Positions 27,576-36,683 of a stretch of DNA of 64,000 nucleotides are shown in pieces (the first letter of the stretch is position 1; the number at the start of each line of letters is the position of its first letter). The position numbers and the translations under genes were made by a program. This stretch comes from Sphingomonas sp. NFR04. Lineage in GTDB: Bacteria > Pseudomonadota > Alphaproteobacteria > Sphingomonadales > Sphingomonadaceae. The stretch is from NCBI RefSeq assembly GCF_900114095.1, contig NZ_FORV01000003.1:1-64000 (forward strand), in the 5' to 3' direction. A model generated the notes under the pieces. It did no database searches and was not told the DNA's origin. It worked only from the letters and a program-made list of their open reading frames with translations.

Positions 27576-29158
27576 AGTTTGCCCCTTCGCATGTCGGCCA
27601 TCTCGGCCTCCATTTCGTGCAACTTAGTGGCGAGTTCTTGATTTTCCGTATCCATACCCGTCATTGTACGTAGCTCCGAAATTGCGTGACGCATTCGAGC
27701 TACGCCCTCACCCCCGTTCCCAGCCCGCGCCTCCGCCTTGGCCAGAGCGCGCTCCGCCCAGACTCGCAGCCGACGATTTCGGGCGTTACGCGGATCGGCC
27801 GAAACCATCCGGTCGAGCAAGGCCACCTGTTCCCGGCGTAGCTTCAATAGCGCACCAACATCGCCCGCTTGGCGCTCCGCATCCGCCAGCCAACCCTGCC
27901 GATTGGCCACTTCAAGCCACAACGTGTTGTCATCCGGATTTCGCCGCACCACCGCTTCCGCGGCATACAGGGCTTCGGCGCACAGTTTGACCGCCGGCTT
28001 CACGGCCCGTTGCGCCATCCGCAGCGAGCAGAGGTTGCCCGCCGAATAGGCTATCTCCTCGGCGCTCCGCCGGTCCGCCGAATTGATCGCCATCAGTCGA
28101 TGGGCCAATGCAGCATAGGCTTCGAAGTGGGTCTCTGCGCTGACGAGATCGTTCGCGTTGAAGTGGAGCAGCCCCAGATAATATTCGCTCTGCGCGTGCG
28201 CGAAGACGAGGTCGTAGACATTTGGCGACCGCGCGACGAGTGCCCCGGTGACACGATTCGCCTCGACAAACGCGGTACGCGCGCGGGCGACATCCTTGGC
28301 CTCCAGCGCATCCTCGCCCATCGTCATCAGCGCGCGGGCGCGCCGTGCGAGCATGTCGGGCGGCAGCGTCGCCAGATCCTGCTCGCCATAATAGCGCAGG
28401 GCGCGTTCATTGGCCGCGCGGAGCACGTCCAGCCGCCCGACCTCCTTCAGCCGGTCACGCAGATCGGTCAGCATGAACTCAACCAGCCCCTCCGCCTGGG
28501 CACGCCGAGCCTCCGCCTCCCCGCGGGCCCGCACGGCCAGGATCGTCAATCCCGCCATGGCTAGCAGCAAACAAACCGCGAGGGCCGTGACGGCCGTCAC
28601 GCGCCGCACCCGCGCCTGCGCGTCGCGCTGCACCAGCGCGTCGAGCGGCACCCCCACCGCGCCGGCGACCAGCTTGAGCAGCGCCAGCCGCCTGCCGTCC
28701 TTGCCCTCGCGGAAATCGGCGGCGAGCGGCTCGGTCTCCGCGCCCTCGGCGGTGCGCCGCAGCGGCAGCGGCAGCGCCTCGGCTGGCTCGCCGTCAAACA
28801 GCGCGGCGAGCACCGGGCGATCGGGATGGAGTTCGCGGAACAGCGCAATCTCGCGCGCCACCCATTGCGACGCCGCGGCCGCAGGCGTGCAGATGACGAT
28901 CAGGCAGGCGGACTCGGCCAGCGCCGCGCGCACCTCGGCGCTGAGGTCGCTCGCGGCGGAGAGTTCGTCGAGGTCGCGGAAGATCCGCCCCAGCCGCCGC
29001 GGCACCGGCCCGAACGCGGCTTCGCCCCCGACCAGCTTGGCGGGGATGCGATAGCGCTCCAGCGCGCGATGCAGCCAGCGCGCGCGGGCGCGATCGGCAT
29101 GGTTGTAGCTGATGAACGCGCCGTACCGCGCGCTCGCCCCCGTTTCTGTCGTTGTCAC
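27572..29158 (-). CDS. TIR domain, membrane-anchored, TPR-like protein
   Basis: A 528-residue protein. Residues about 11-135 form a TIR domain: YGAFISYNHADRARARWLHRALE (strand A, BB region), IFRDLDELSAASDL, ACLIVICTPAAAASQWVAREI. Glu103 in WVAREI sits where NAD+-cleaving TIR domains carry the catalytic Glu. A single membrane helix follows at about 187-209 (VTAVTALAVCLLLAMAGLTIL). The C-terminal 300 residues are helical repeats, with ARTAFVEANRVTGAL and YYLGLLHFNANDLVSAETHFEAYAALAHR resembling TPR units. The start at 29158 has no better rival. It is the first gene of a three-gene operon. NADase effector in anti-phage defence, or a membrane scaffold, are both possible. Confidence 0.8.
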   Translation of the reverse strand: MTTTETGASARYGAFISYNHADRARARWLHRALERYRIPAKLVGGEAAFGPVPRRLGRIFRDLDELSAASDLSAEVRAALAESACLIVICTPAAAASQWVAREIALFRELHPDRPVLAALFDGEPAEALPLPLRRTAEGAETEPLAADFREGKDGRRLALLKLVAGAVGVPLDALVQRDAQARVRRVTAVTALAVCLLLAMAGLTILAVRARGEAEARRAQAEGLVEFMLTDLRDRLKEVGRLDVLRAANERALRYYGEQDLATLPPDMLARRARALMTMGEDALEAKDVARARTAFVEANRVTGALVARSPNVYDLVFAHAQSEYYLGLLHFNANDLVSAETHFEAYAALAHRLMAINSADRRSAEEIAYSAGNLCSLRMAQRAVKPAVKLCAEALYAAEAVVRRNPDDNTLWLEVANRQGWLADAERQAGDVGALLKLRREQVALLDRMVSADPRNARNRRLRVWAERALAKAEARAGNGGEGVARMRHAISELRTMTGMDTENQELATKLHEMEAEMADMRRGKL

Positions 29159-29234
29159 GCGGTCCCTTCCCCGGCCGCGATTATCTCAGAGCGCCGGAAG
29201 ACCGGCAAGCCCTCGATCCCACCACCGGCAGGCA

Positions 29235-29262
29235 GGTGCGAGGCTCTGACAAGCCCCGCACC
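29235..29262. terminator. Stem-loop at the 3' end of the esterase-like phytase gene
   Basis: GGTGCGAGGCT faces AAGCCCCGCACC with a 5-base loop and one mismatch. It lies 10 bp beyond the stop of the minus-strand gene. There is no U tract, so termination strength is uncertain. Confidence 0.4.
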
Positions 29263-29271
29263 TTCCTCACC

Positions 29272-30726
29272 TCAGGCGACTGCCGCCGTCCGCCGGCGCC
29301 GCAGCATACCGCCGATCATGCCCAGCCCGGCGATCAGCATCGCCCACACGCCCGGCTCCGGCACCGCCGCCACCGACTGGGCGACGTATCCCGGCAGGTC
29401 CTTGTCCTGGAAGCCGAACACGTAGAACTGGTTGGCGCCCGCCACGCCCGGCACGAAGTCGTTGTCGTTGGCGAGGTACAGCGTGTGGTAGGTCCCGCCG
29501 TTATAGGCCACGTCCTGGCCGAAGCTGACGCCTTCGATCTTGGCAGGCACGCCGGCGCCATCGACGCCCTGCTTGGCCAGTTCGTTCACCAGATCGAGGA
29601 AGGGCGTGGAGGACTTCGCCACCGCCTTGTCCAGCGCCGCCTTGCCGCTGAGGTTGGTGATGTCGGCGGCGCCGTTCAGGTCGATCAGGAACAGCTGCTT
29701 TACCTTTGCGGTGGAGCCGTCGCCCAGACCCTTGCCGTCGCGCTCGTCGACCAGGAACTGGTGGTCGTTCACCGCCACGATCTCGCTCACGCCCGAGCCG
29801 TTGGTGAGCTTGTAGCCATATTCGTGGGTTTCGCCGGTCGCGATGTCGATGGTGACGATCCGCACCAGCTTGCCCGCCTTGTCGGCGTCTTGCTCGAGTG
29901 CTGCCTGCATGATGCCGACCAAAGTCTTGCCGTCCGGCGTGATCGCCAGGCCTTCCATGCCCTTGTTGGCGACGCGACCGACCGTGTTGCCGCCGATCTC
30001 GGTGTCGCCGTGCGGCGAGAGGGTGGCGACGTCGAGGTTGGTCGGCAGCGTGAAGGTCTTCACCAGCGCGCCGGTCGCGCGGTCGAACTGGCGGACATAG
30101 GGGCCGTATTCGTCGGAGATGAACACGCTCTTGCCGTCATTGGAGACGCGGATCGCCTCGGGATCGAAGCGGGCGTTGGCCGGGTTGGCGGAGGTGCCGG
30201 CGCCGTAATTGTCCGAGCGGCCGCTGAAATAATACTGGCCCGCGCTGTTCACCACCGGCGCGCCCGAGCCGAGCGGCGTGCCGTCGCTCTTGGTGCCGAG
30301 CCCGGCGCCGCTGCCATAGTTGAGCGCAGTCGGGCTGTAGAGCAGGGTCGTCTTCTGCAGCTGCGGGGTCAGCGTGAAGGGCAGCGCGCCGCCGGCCGAG
30401 GCGGTGAGCGTCATGTTCAGCGTCTGGAAGCGGCTGATATAGGAGGTCGTGTCGTCGATCAGCCCGTTATACGCCGTGGCGTTGGGCCCGCGATCGGGCA
30501 CTGCGAGGAAGGTGTTGCCGCCCGCATAGCTGAGCCCCGAGCCGATGCCGCCGAGGATGTTCGCGGGCAGGCCGTTCTCCAGCGTGTAGCCGAGACCCGA
30601 CAGGTCCTTGCCGGTGCCCGCGGCGCTGCCGGTCAGCTGCCCTTGGGCCAGCAGCACCAGCTGAGCATTGGCCGGCGCGATGACGGCGCAGGAAAGCGCG
30701 AGTGCGATACCCGTGTTGCGAAGCAT
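29272..30726 (-). CDS. Esterase-like phytase-family protein with PEPxxWA-CTERM anchor
   Basis: A 484-residue exported protein. The start MLRNTGIALALSCAVIAPANAQ follows GGGGGGA five bases upstream and gives a signal peptide; the longer frame to 30777 does not. The body resembles the esterase-like activity of phytase family (PF13449): FLAVPDRGPNATAYNG, RFDPEAIRVSNDGKSVFISDEYGPYVRQFD and GMEGLAITPDGKTLVGIMQ. The C-terminus VPEPGVWAMLIAGLGMIGGM followed by five basic residues is a PEPxxWA-CTERM sorting signal, cut by an exosortase encoded elsewhere. A secreted or surface-attached phosphatase or esterase role is inferred. Confidence 0.85.
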   Translation of the reverse strand: MLRNTGIALALSCAVIAPANAQLVLLAQGQLTGSAAGTGKDLSGLGYTLENGLPANILGGIGSGLSYAGGNTFLAVPDRGPNATAYNGLIDDTTSYISRFQTLNMTLTASAGGALPFTLTPQLQKTTLLYSPTALNYGSGAGLGTKSDGTPLGSGAPVVNSAGQYYFSGRSDNYGAGTSANPANARFDPEAIRVSNDGKSVFISDEYGPYVRQFDRATGALVKTFTLPTNLDVATLSPHGDTEIGGNTVGRVANKGMEGLAITPDGKTLVGIMQAALEQDADKAGKLVRIVTIDIATGETHEYGYKLTNGSGVSEIVAVNDHQFLVDERDGKGLGDGSTAKVKQLFLIDLNGAADITNLSGKAALDKAVAKSSTPFLDLVNELAKQGVDGAGVPAKIEGVSFGQDVAYNGGTYHTLYLANDNDFVPGVAGANQFYVFGFQDKDLPGYVAQSVAAVPEPGVWAMLIAGLGMIGGMLRRRRTAAVA

Positions 30727-30854
30727 GTTGGTCCCCCCTGAACGCGCCACCACCGGCGCCAAGCTCTTGTTAACCATGCCGCATGACGCTTCCGCGACAG
30801 GCTGTCCCTCCGCCGGGGTTGCGGGCGGGCACGGCGAGGCATAGCTGGAGACCC

Positions 30855-32261
30855 ATGACCGACTCCGTCCTTGCGATCGCCGATGCCCAGCTCGATTCCA
30901 GCGTCGAGCGCCTCGCCGCGCTGATGCGCGTGCCTTCCATCTCCACCGATCCGGCCTATGCCGCCGAATGCCGCCGCGCCGCCGAGCAGCTCGCCGCCGA
31001 ACTGGCGGAGCTCGGCTTCGAGGCGCGTGTCGCGGATACGCCGGGCCACCCGATGGTCGTCGCGCACCATGACGGCGACGGGCCGCACGTGCTGTTCTAC
31101 GGCCATTACGATGTCCAGCCGGTCGATCCGATCGCGCTGTGGACGCGCGACCCGTTCGATCCGTGGATCGACGCCCGCGCGGACGGCTCCAAGACGATCG
31201 TCGGCCGCGGCGCCTCGGACGACAAGGGCCAGCTGCGCACCTTCGTCGAGGCGTGCCGCGCCTGGAAGGAAGCGGAGGGCCGCCTGCCCTGCCGCGTCAC
31301 CATCCTGTTCGAGGGCGAGGAAGAATCGGGCTCGACCAGCCTGGAGCCGTTCCTCCACGCCCATGCCGAGGAGCTGAAGGCCGATTTCGCGCTGATCTGC
31401 GACACGCTGATGTGGGACCGCGACACCCCCGGCATCACCATCGGCCTGCGCGGCATGGCCGCCGGCCAGGTGACGGTGCGTGGGCCATCGCGCGACCTCC
31501 ACTCGGGCCTCTATGGCGGCGCGGCGCGCAACCCGCTCCAGCTGCTCGCGGGCATCCTCGGCGAGATGAAGGACGCCGATGGGCGGGTGACGCTCGACGG
31601 CTTCTATGACGGCGTGCCGGACACCGATCCGACCGTGCTGGAGAGCTGGAACAAGCTCGGCTTCGATGCCGGCGAATTCCTCGGCGAGATCGGCCTGCAC
31701 GTGCCCGCAGGCGAGACGGGCAAGACCGTGCTCGAACAGGTCTGGTCGCGCCCGACCGCCGAGATCAACGGCATGTGGGGCGGCTATACCGGCGAGGGCT
31801 TCAAGACGGTGATCCCGGCCGAAGCCCATGCCAAGGTGAGCTTCCGCCTGGTCGGCACCCAGGATCCGGACCAGGTGTGGGAAGCGTTCCAGGCCCATGT
31901 CCGCACCCGCCTGCCCGAGGATTGCACGGCCGAGTTCGTGACGCGCGGCCCCGGCAGCTTCGCCATCAGCCTGGCGAGCGACAGCGGGCCGCTGGCGGCG
32001 ACGCAGGGTGCGCTCGATGCCGAATGGGGCAAGTCCGCGCTGCTCGGCTGCGGCGGCTCGATCCCGGTGGTCAACTCGATCCGCTCGATCCTCGGTATGG
32101 ACAGCGTGATGGTCGGCTTCGCGCTGCCCGACGACAATATCCACTCGCCCAACGAGAAGTACGAGCTGAAGAGCTTCCACAAGGGCATCCGCTCCTGGGT
32201 GCGCATCCTCGGCGCGCTGGGCGAGACGGCCCGGGCCGAGCAGGCGACGGTCGCCGCCTGA
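30855..32261 (+). CDS. M20 family dipeptidase
   Basis: A 468-residue cytoplasmic metallopeptidase of the M20/M25/M40 family. The metal and catalytic residues are visible: His and Asp in LFYGHYDVQPVDP, Asp in GRGASDDKGQL, the Glu pair in LFEGEEESGSTSLEPF, Asp in FALICDTLMWD and the final His in NIHSPNEKYELKSF. The dimerisation lid lies between about 200 and 310. The ATG at 30855 has GGAG just upstream; the frame from 30783 was rejected. Typical members hydrolyse Xaa-dipeptides; substrate is not specified by sequence. Confidence 0.92.
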   Translation: MTDSVLAIADAQLDSSVERLAALMRVPSISTDPAYAAECRRAAEQLAAELAELGFEARVADTPGHPMVVAHHDGDGPHVLFYGHYDVQPVDPIALWTRDPFDPWIDARADGSKTIVGRGASDDKGQLRTFVEACRAWKEAEGRLPCRVTILFEGEEESGSTSLEPFLHAHAEELKADFALICDTLMWDRDTPGITIGLRGMAAGQVTVRGPSRDLHSGLYGGAARNPLQLLAGILGEMKDADGRVTLDGFYDGVPDTDPTVLESWNKLGFDAGEFLGEIGLHVPAGETGKTVLEQVWSRPTAEINGMWGGYTGEGFKTVIPAEAHAKVSFRLVGTQDPDQVWEAFQAHVRTRLPEDCTAEFVTRGPGSFAISLASDSGPLAATQGALDAEWGKSALLGCGGSIPVVNSIRSILGMDSVMVGFALPDDNIHSPNEKYELKSFHKGIRSWVRILGALGETARAEQATVAA

Positions 32262-32302
32262 CAGGCATTGACGCCAGCGAACGGAAGCGGGATAGCAGAC
32301 CC

Positions 32303-32965
32303 ATGGTTCCCCTTTCGTTCGCTGGCCATGACTTTCGCGCGCTGCCCGAGGGCGCGCTCTACTGGCCGGCGCGGCGGGCGCTGCTCGTCGCCGACCTGCA
32401 TTTCGAAAAGGCGAGCTGGTTCGCGCTCGGCGGGCAGATGCTGCCCCCCTATGACTCGCTGGCGACGCTGTCGGCCCTGACCGCTCTTGTGGAGCGGGTG
32501 GCGCCGATCGAGCTCTGGTGCCTGGGCGATAGCTTCCACGACGTCGAGGGCTGCGAGCGGCTGCCGGCGCAGGCCCGCGCCATGCTCACCGCGCTGACCG
32601 GCGGGCTCGCCTGGCACTGGATCACCGGCAATCATGATTCGGTGCTGGTCGATCATTGCGGCGGCGTGGTGCACGAGGAAGCCGAGGTGGACGGTCTGGT
32701 GCTGCGCCACGAGGCAGAAACGCGCGAGGCCCGGCCGGAGCTGTCCGGCCATTTTCACCCCAAGCTGCGGCTGACGGTGCGTGGCCGCCATGTCGCTCGC
32801 CGCTGCTTCGTCGCGACCGGCACCAAGCTGATCCTGCCGGCCTTCGGTGCGCTCACCGGCGGCCTGGACGCAGGGCATCCGGAGATCGTCCGCGCGGTGG
32901 GCCCCGGCGCCGAGGCGCTGGTGGCGACGGAGCGCAAGCTGCTGCGCTTCCCGCTGGCAGCCTGA
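32303..32965 (+). CDS. pdeM: Ligase-associated DNA damage response endonuclease PdeM
   Basis: A 220-residue calcineurin-like metallophosphoesterase. Motifs in order: VADLHFEKASW, LGDSFHDVEG, ITGNHDSVLVDH, the buried histidine region LVLRHEAE and GHFHPKLRLTV. This order and the start PLSFAGHDFRALPEGALYWPARRALLVADLHFEK fit PdeM, the nuclease that usually travels with an Lhr-like helicase, an exonuclease and an ATP-dependent ligase. None of those partners is adjacent here. The stop of the dipeptidase gene is about 40 bp upstream, so co-transcription is possible. Confidence 0.88.
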   Translation: MVPLSFAGHDFRALPEGALYWPARRALLVADLHFEKASWFALGGQMLPPYDSLATLSALTALVERVAPIELWCLGDSFHDVEGCERLPAQARAMLTALTGGLAWHWITGNHDSVLVDHCGGVVHEEAEVDGLVLRHEAETREARPELSGHFHPKLRLTVRGRHVARRCFVATGTKLILPAFGALTGGLDAGHPEIVRAVGPGAEALVATERKLLRFPLAA

Positions 32966-32990
32966 GCCCCGCCCCCCGTTCAGCAGGCGA

Positions 32991-34847
32991 TCAGAAGCTC
33001 GCCCATTCCGACGCGTCGACCGTGCTGCCGCGCACCTCGGCGACCGACTTGGCCCGCGGCGCGACAGGTGCCGCGGCGCGGCGAACAGCCGGGGCGGACG
33101 AGACCGCACGCTGGCCGCCGGTGTTGAAGCGCAGTGCCTGCCCCTTGAGCGCGCCCACTTCCGAATTGAGGTTGCGGGCCGCGGCGGACGTCTGCTCCAC
33201 CATCGCGGCATTCTGCTGCGTCATCTGATCGATGCTGCCAATGGCGGTAGCGACCTGGGTCACCGTCGAGGCCTGCGCCTGGTTGTCGGTGGCCATCGTC
33301 TCGAGCAGCCCATGCACCTCGTTCACGTCGCCGACGATTGCACCGAGCGCCTGGTCGACGCGGCGAACCATTTCCGCCGCCGCGGTCACATCGGCCTGGG
33401 TGGCGGTGAGCTGATCGCGGGCGCGACCGGCTTCCTCTTCCGCCCGCATCGCCAGCGCCGAGACGAGATCGGCGACGACGGCGAAGCCACGCCCCGCCTC
33501 GCCCGCACGGCCCGCCTCGACGGCCGCGTTCATCGCCAGCACGCGGGTCTGGAAGGCGATCTTGTCGAGCCCCTCGATCACATTGTCGATGCCCTTGGCG
33601 CTTTCGGAAACCCGGGTCATCGCCTGCATCGCCTCGTCGGCGACGCTGCGGCCGGAATCGACCACGCCGATGGCGCCGTTCGCCCGCTCCACCGTCTGCA
33701 CGGCGGCCGTCGCGGTGTTCTTGATGCGCTGGTTCATCTCGGTCACCGCAGCCGAAGTCTCTTCGAGGCTGGCGGCAGCGCCTTCGGTGCGACGCGCGAG
33801 GTCCTCGCTGGCCTGGGCGATCTCGGCCGAGCCGGTCGAAATCGTCTCGGCGCTTTCCATCACCGAGGCGATCAGGTCGCGCAGCGCGGCGATGGCGGCG
33901 TTGAAGTTGTCGCGGACGACCGCATATTCGGGCGCGAACGGCGTGTCGATCGAGGCGGTGAGATCGCCGGCCGCCAGGCGCTTCAGGCGCTCCTCCAGCG
34001 TCTCGACGACGAGCTGCTGCGCCGCATCGTTGACCGCCTTCGCCTTGGCGCTTGCAGCCTGCTCGACCGCCGCCTGCTTGAACACGAGCACGGACTTGGC
34101 CATCGCGCCGACCTCGTCGCCGCGATCGGTGCCCGGCACCTCGGCCGCGTGATTGCCGCCAGCCAGCGCCCGCATCGCATCCTGCAGTCGCGCCAGCGGT
34201 CGCACGATCTGCGTCTTCGACGTCCAGAATGCGGCGCCCAACGTCACGAGGATGGCAGCAACGGCAGACAGCAGCAGCATGGCGCGCAGCGACAAGGAAG
34301 CGTCGGTCAGGCCGCTCGAAATCTTCTGGGCATCCGCCACGCGGCGATCATTGATCGCCATGAACGTGCTGATCATCTGCCCCGCCGTCTCGTCGGCGCT
34401 CGCGAGCGCGCGACGTGCGGCGTCGTTGTCGTTTCGGAGGCCTAGAGCGATGACCTTCTGAAGCTGCGCGTGAAGGTCATCAAGCCGCGCACGCATCGGC
34501 GTCAGCGCGGCGGCTTGGCCGGTCTCCTTCTTCGCCACCTCGTCGAGGAAGGCGGAGGCCTTGGTGTAGGATGTCTTCTCGTCATCGGCGGCCGCACGTG
34601 CGGCGGCAGACCCGCCGTCATAGGACATGGCCTTGTAGCCATCATACATCATCGCGGTCGCGAGCCGCGAGGCGCGAACGAGCTTGACCGTATCCGGCAG
34701 CTGGTTGTCGACGATGTCGCTATAGCCTGTATCGGCAGTCATAAGATTGCGGCCGCCGACCCAGGCAACGCCCAGAGTGACCAAGGCCAGCGCCGCCAGG
34801 AGCAGCAGGATCTTGAGCTGAATCTTCAAATTCGAAAAGGCAATCAC
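32991..34847 (-). CDS. Methyl-accepting chemotaxis protein
   Basis: A 618-residue chemoreceptor. Residues about 10-30 (ILLLLAALALVTLGVAWVGG) and 188-210 (AMLLLSAVAAILVTLGAAFW) are membrane helices flanking a periplasmic helical sensor domain. HAMP sequences follow (RPLARLQDAMRALAGGNHAAEVPGTDRGDEVGAMAKSV split over about 215-255). The signalling tip is IDNVIEGLDKIAFQTRVLAMNAAVEAGRAGEAGRGFAVVADLVSALA in part, close to the consensus but with Val in place of Asn in QTRVLA and Asp-Leu for Glu-Val. The C-terminal tail ends ASEWASF, without the NWETF pentapeptide. No che genes are nearby. Confidence 0.93.
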   Translation of the reverse strand: MIAFSNLKIQLKILLLLAALALVTLGVAWVGGRNLMTADTGYSDIVDNQLPDTVKLVRASRLATAMMYDGYKAMSYDGGSAAARAAADDEKTSYTKASAFLDEVAKKETGQAAALTPMRARLDDLHAQLQKVIALGLRNDNDAARRALASADETAGQMISTFMAINDRRVADAQKISSGLTDASLSLRAMLLLSAVAAILVTLGAAFWTSKTQIVRPLARLQDAMRALAGGNHAAEVPGTDRGDEVGAMAKSVLVFKQAAVEQAASAKAKAVNDAAQQLVVETLEERLKRLAAGDLTASIDTPFAPEYAVVRDNFNAAIAALRDLIASVMESAETISTGSAEIAQASEDLARRTEGAAASLEETSAAVTEMNQRIKNTATAAVQTVERANGAIGVVDSGRSVADEAMQAMTRVSESAKGIDNVIEGLDKIAFQTRVLAMNAAVEAGRAGEAGRGFAVVADLVSALAMRAEEEAGRARDQLTATQADVTAAAEMVRRVDQALGAIVGDVNEVHGLLETMATDNQAQASTVTQVATAIGSIDQMTQQNAAMVEQTSAAARNLNSEVGALKGQALRFNTGGQRAVSSAPAVRRAAAPVAPRAKSVAEVRGSTVDASEWASF

Positions 34848-35020
34848 GGCGAAACCCCAGAGCTGAGCAGGTGCTCATGTCCATCCATCCCCCGCCGGCT
34901 TTATAGAACCGGCGAGGTAGAGGACGCGGGTTATTCCCGTGGAATCACACTGATTTGCGTAAACCGCCTACCCTTTCACCAGACGGCGCGATAGAACAAG
35001 GGTGCGGTCGGCAGCCAGAT

Positions 35021-35043
35021 CAAGGGGGCTATGCGCCCTCTTG
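35021..35043 (-). terminator. Imperfect stem-loop downstream of the GIN-domain gene
   Basis: CAAGGGGG and CCCTCTTG can pair with one mismatch around an AT-containing loop, 13 bp beyond the stop codon. The minus-strand flank is GATCTGG, so a weak terminator at best. Confidence 0.35.
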
Positions 35044-35056
35044 ATTCGCGATACTT

Positions 35057-35779
35057 CTATGAGCACTTCACCTCGCCCGAGCCGATCTTGCTCACGTCGC
35101 ACTTGGCGCCGCCGCGCAGCTCGACATCGCCCGAGCCCAGGATCGACACCGAGGCCTTGCCCGGCACGTTCGCCCGCACGCTGCCCGAGCCGGCGATCGA
35201 GATGTCGGCGCTGCCCGCGCTGAACTGCTGCCCCTTGAGGTCTCCCGAGCCGGCGACCGAGACATCCATCTTGTCCGCACGCCCGGCCAGCGTGATGTCG
35301 CCCGACCCGGCGATCGAGAAGGATGCCTCCTGTGCCGTCACCGATGCGAGGTTCAGGTCGCCCGAGCCGGCAACCACGCCGTCGAACTTGCCCTCGGCGC
35401 GATCGACCAGCATCGTCCCCGAACCCGCCACCGTGGCTTCGGTAAGCCGCGGCAGCACGACGTGGATCTTGGCCGAGCCGCCCTTGTCCCAGAACATGCC
35501 AGCCTTGCCCTTGCGGCCGATATTGAGCGTCTTGCCGTCGAGGCGGATGTCGAGCTGGTCGAGCACTGCAGGATCGCCCTCCGCCGTCACCGAGAAGGTC
35601 GTGCCCGTGCGCACGTCGACATCATCCGAACCCTTGAGCACGACGCCGGTGAAATCGCGCGCGGCGAAGCTGCGGCTGGTGCCGGTGCCGCTTGCTTCCA
35701 CCTTGGTACCCTTGCCTTCCCAGCTGGTGTGGCACGCCGTGGCGAACGGCAGCAGGGCGAGGGCGAGCATCGGACGCAT
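35057..35779 (-). CDS. GIN-domain (DUF2807) putative lipoprotein
   Basis: A 240-residue exported protein. The start MRPMLALALLPFATACHTSW follows GGGAGG and gives a signal peptide with a lipobox-like ATAC, so it is probably lipid-anchored. The body is a DUF2807 head-GIN domain, a right-handed beta-helix-like repeat. The motif GSG(D/T/S) recurs seven times at roughly 20-residue spacing (VAGSGTM, VAGSGDL, IAGSGDI, VAGSGDL, IAGSGSV, LGSGDV, IGSGEV). The longer frame to 35890 runs through the carD terminator and is rejected. Function is unknown; surface structural or adhesin-like roles are proposed for relatives. Confidence 0.85.
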   Translation of the reverse strand: MRPMLALALLPFATACHTSWEGKGTKVEASGTGTSRSFAARDFTGVVLKGSDDVDVRTGTTFSVTAEGDPAVLDQLDIRLDGKTLNIGRKGKAGMFWDKGGSAKIHVVLPRLTEATVAGSGTMLVDRAEGKFDGVVAGSGDLNLASVTAQEASFSIAGSGDITLAGRADKMDVSVAGSGDLKGQQFSAGSADISIAGSGSVRANVPGKASVSILGSGDVELRGGAKCDVSKIGSGEVKCS

Positions 35780-35833
35780 AAGGAACCTCCCGGATCGTGT
35801 GTTGCCCACACAATACACGATCCGGGCGTAACG

Positions 35834-35869
35834 AAAAGGGGGCGCGAGCCTGTGGCTCCGCCCCCTTTT
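35834..35869. terminator. Intrinsic terminator downstream of carD
   Basis: AAAAGGGGGCG and CGCCCCCTTTT pair perfectly around a loop that itself contains GAGCC/GGCTC, giving a long hairpin with A and T tracts on both sides. It lies 25 bp after the carD stop and separates carD from the GIN-domain gene. Confidence 0.85.
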
Positions 35870-35893
35870 GATCCGACCCTTCGGTTCCACGCC

Positions 35894-36427
35894 TTAGGCG
35901 GGAACCTTGTCCTTGTTGTGGATCGCTGCGGCCTTGCGCAGGATGTCCAGGATCTTTTCCAGTGCCGCCGGCTCGTCGATCTCTTCCATTGCCGCCAGTT
36001 CGCGGGCGAGGCGGCTTGCCGCGCCTTCGAAGATCTGGCGCTCGGAATAGCTCTGCTCGGGCTGGTCGTCGGCACGGAACAGGTCGCGGACCACTTCGGC
36101 GATCGACACGAGGTCGCCCGAATTGATCTTGGCTTCATATTCTTGGGCGCGACGCGACCACATGGTACGCTTGACCTTGGGCTTGCCCTTCAGCGTATCG
36201 AGCGCTTCGCGAAGCGTCTTGTCGCTGGAAAGCTTGCGCATGCCCACGCTCTCGGCCTTGTTGGTCGGCACGCGGAGCGTCATCTTCTCTTTTTCGAAAC
36301 GCAGGACGTAAAGCTCGAGCTGCATTCCAGCAATTTCCTGCTTTTGCAGCTCGATCACACGGCCCACGCCGTGCTTGGGGTAAACGACATAATCGCCGAC
36401 ATCGAAGGACAGCGCCTTGGCAGCCAT
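35894..36427 (-). CDS. carD: CarD-family transcription factor
   Basis: A 177-residue RNA polymerase-binding protein. The N-terminal Tudor-like RID domain is seen in LSFDVGDYVVYPKHGVGRVIELQKQEIAG and LRFEKEKMTLRVPTNKAESVGMRKL. The helical DNA-contacting part contains KPKVKRTMWSRRAQEYEAKINSGD. CarD stabilises open promoter complexes, particularly at rRNA promoters, in many bacteria. It is monocistronic here, with its own upstream space (36428-36683) and a strong terminator downstream. Confidence 0.95.
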   Translation of the reverse strand: MAAKALSFDVGDYVVYPKHGVGRVIELQKQEIAGMQLELYVLRFEKEKMTLRVPTNKAESVGMRKLSSDKTLREALDTLKGKPKVKRTMWSRRAQEYEAKINSGDLVSIAEVVRDLFRADDQPEQSYSERQIFEGAASRLARELAAMEEIDEPAALEKILDILRKAAAIHNKDKVPA

Positions 36428-36614
36428 GTGCGAGGAACCTTTCGTGAATTACCGGCCCCGGTTGTATTGCGGATCCCGCCCAAGCGCGCAGAGCGCGGCG
36501 GACGAGGGAACACGGGGCATACGCTAGCGTCTCCGGGCGAAGGCGAGTCCTTGCCTTCGTCGCGCGCTATTTAACACGCTCGTAATAAAATTACCAGTGA
36601 AAGGTCATGCGAAA

Positions 36615-36634
36615 GGCGCATAAATCCATGCGCC
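36615..36634 (-). terminator. Stem-loop downstream of fdxA
   Basis: GGCGCAT and ATGCGCC pair around a 6-base loop; on the minus strand the stem is followed by TTTCGC. It lies about 50 bp beyond the fdxA stop. A further GC-rich inverted repeat occurs between it and the gene. Confidence 0.5.
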
Positions 36635-36683
36635 CTGCACCATTTCGGGGCCATCGCACGCGGCGGCAGGCGCCGCGCAGGGC

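Noticed and set aside
24658..29158. Canonical Pycsar or CBASS operon
   Set aside because: The cyclase-like domain lacks key metal and transition-state residues, the TIR protein has no cyclic-nucleotide-binding domain, and the Crp-type gene is convergent, not part of the operon.
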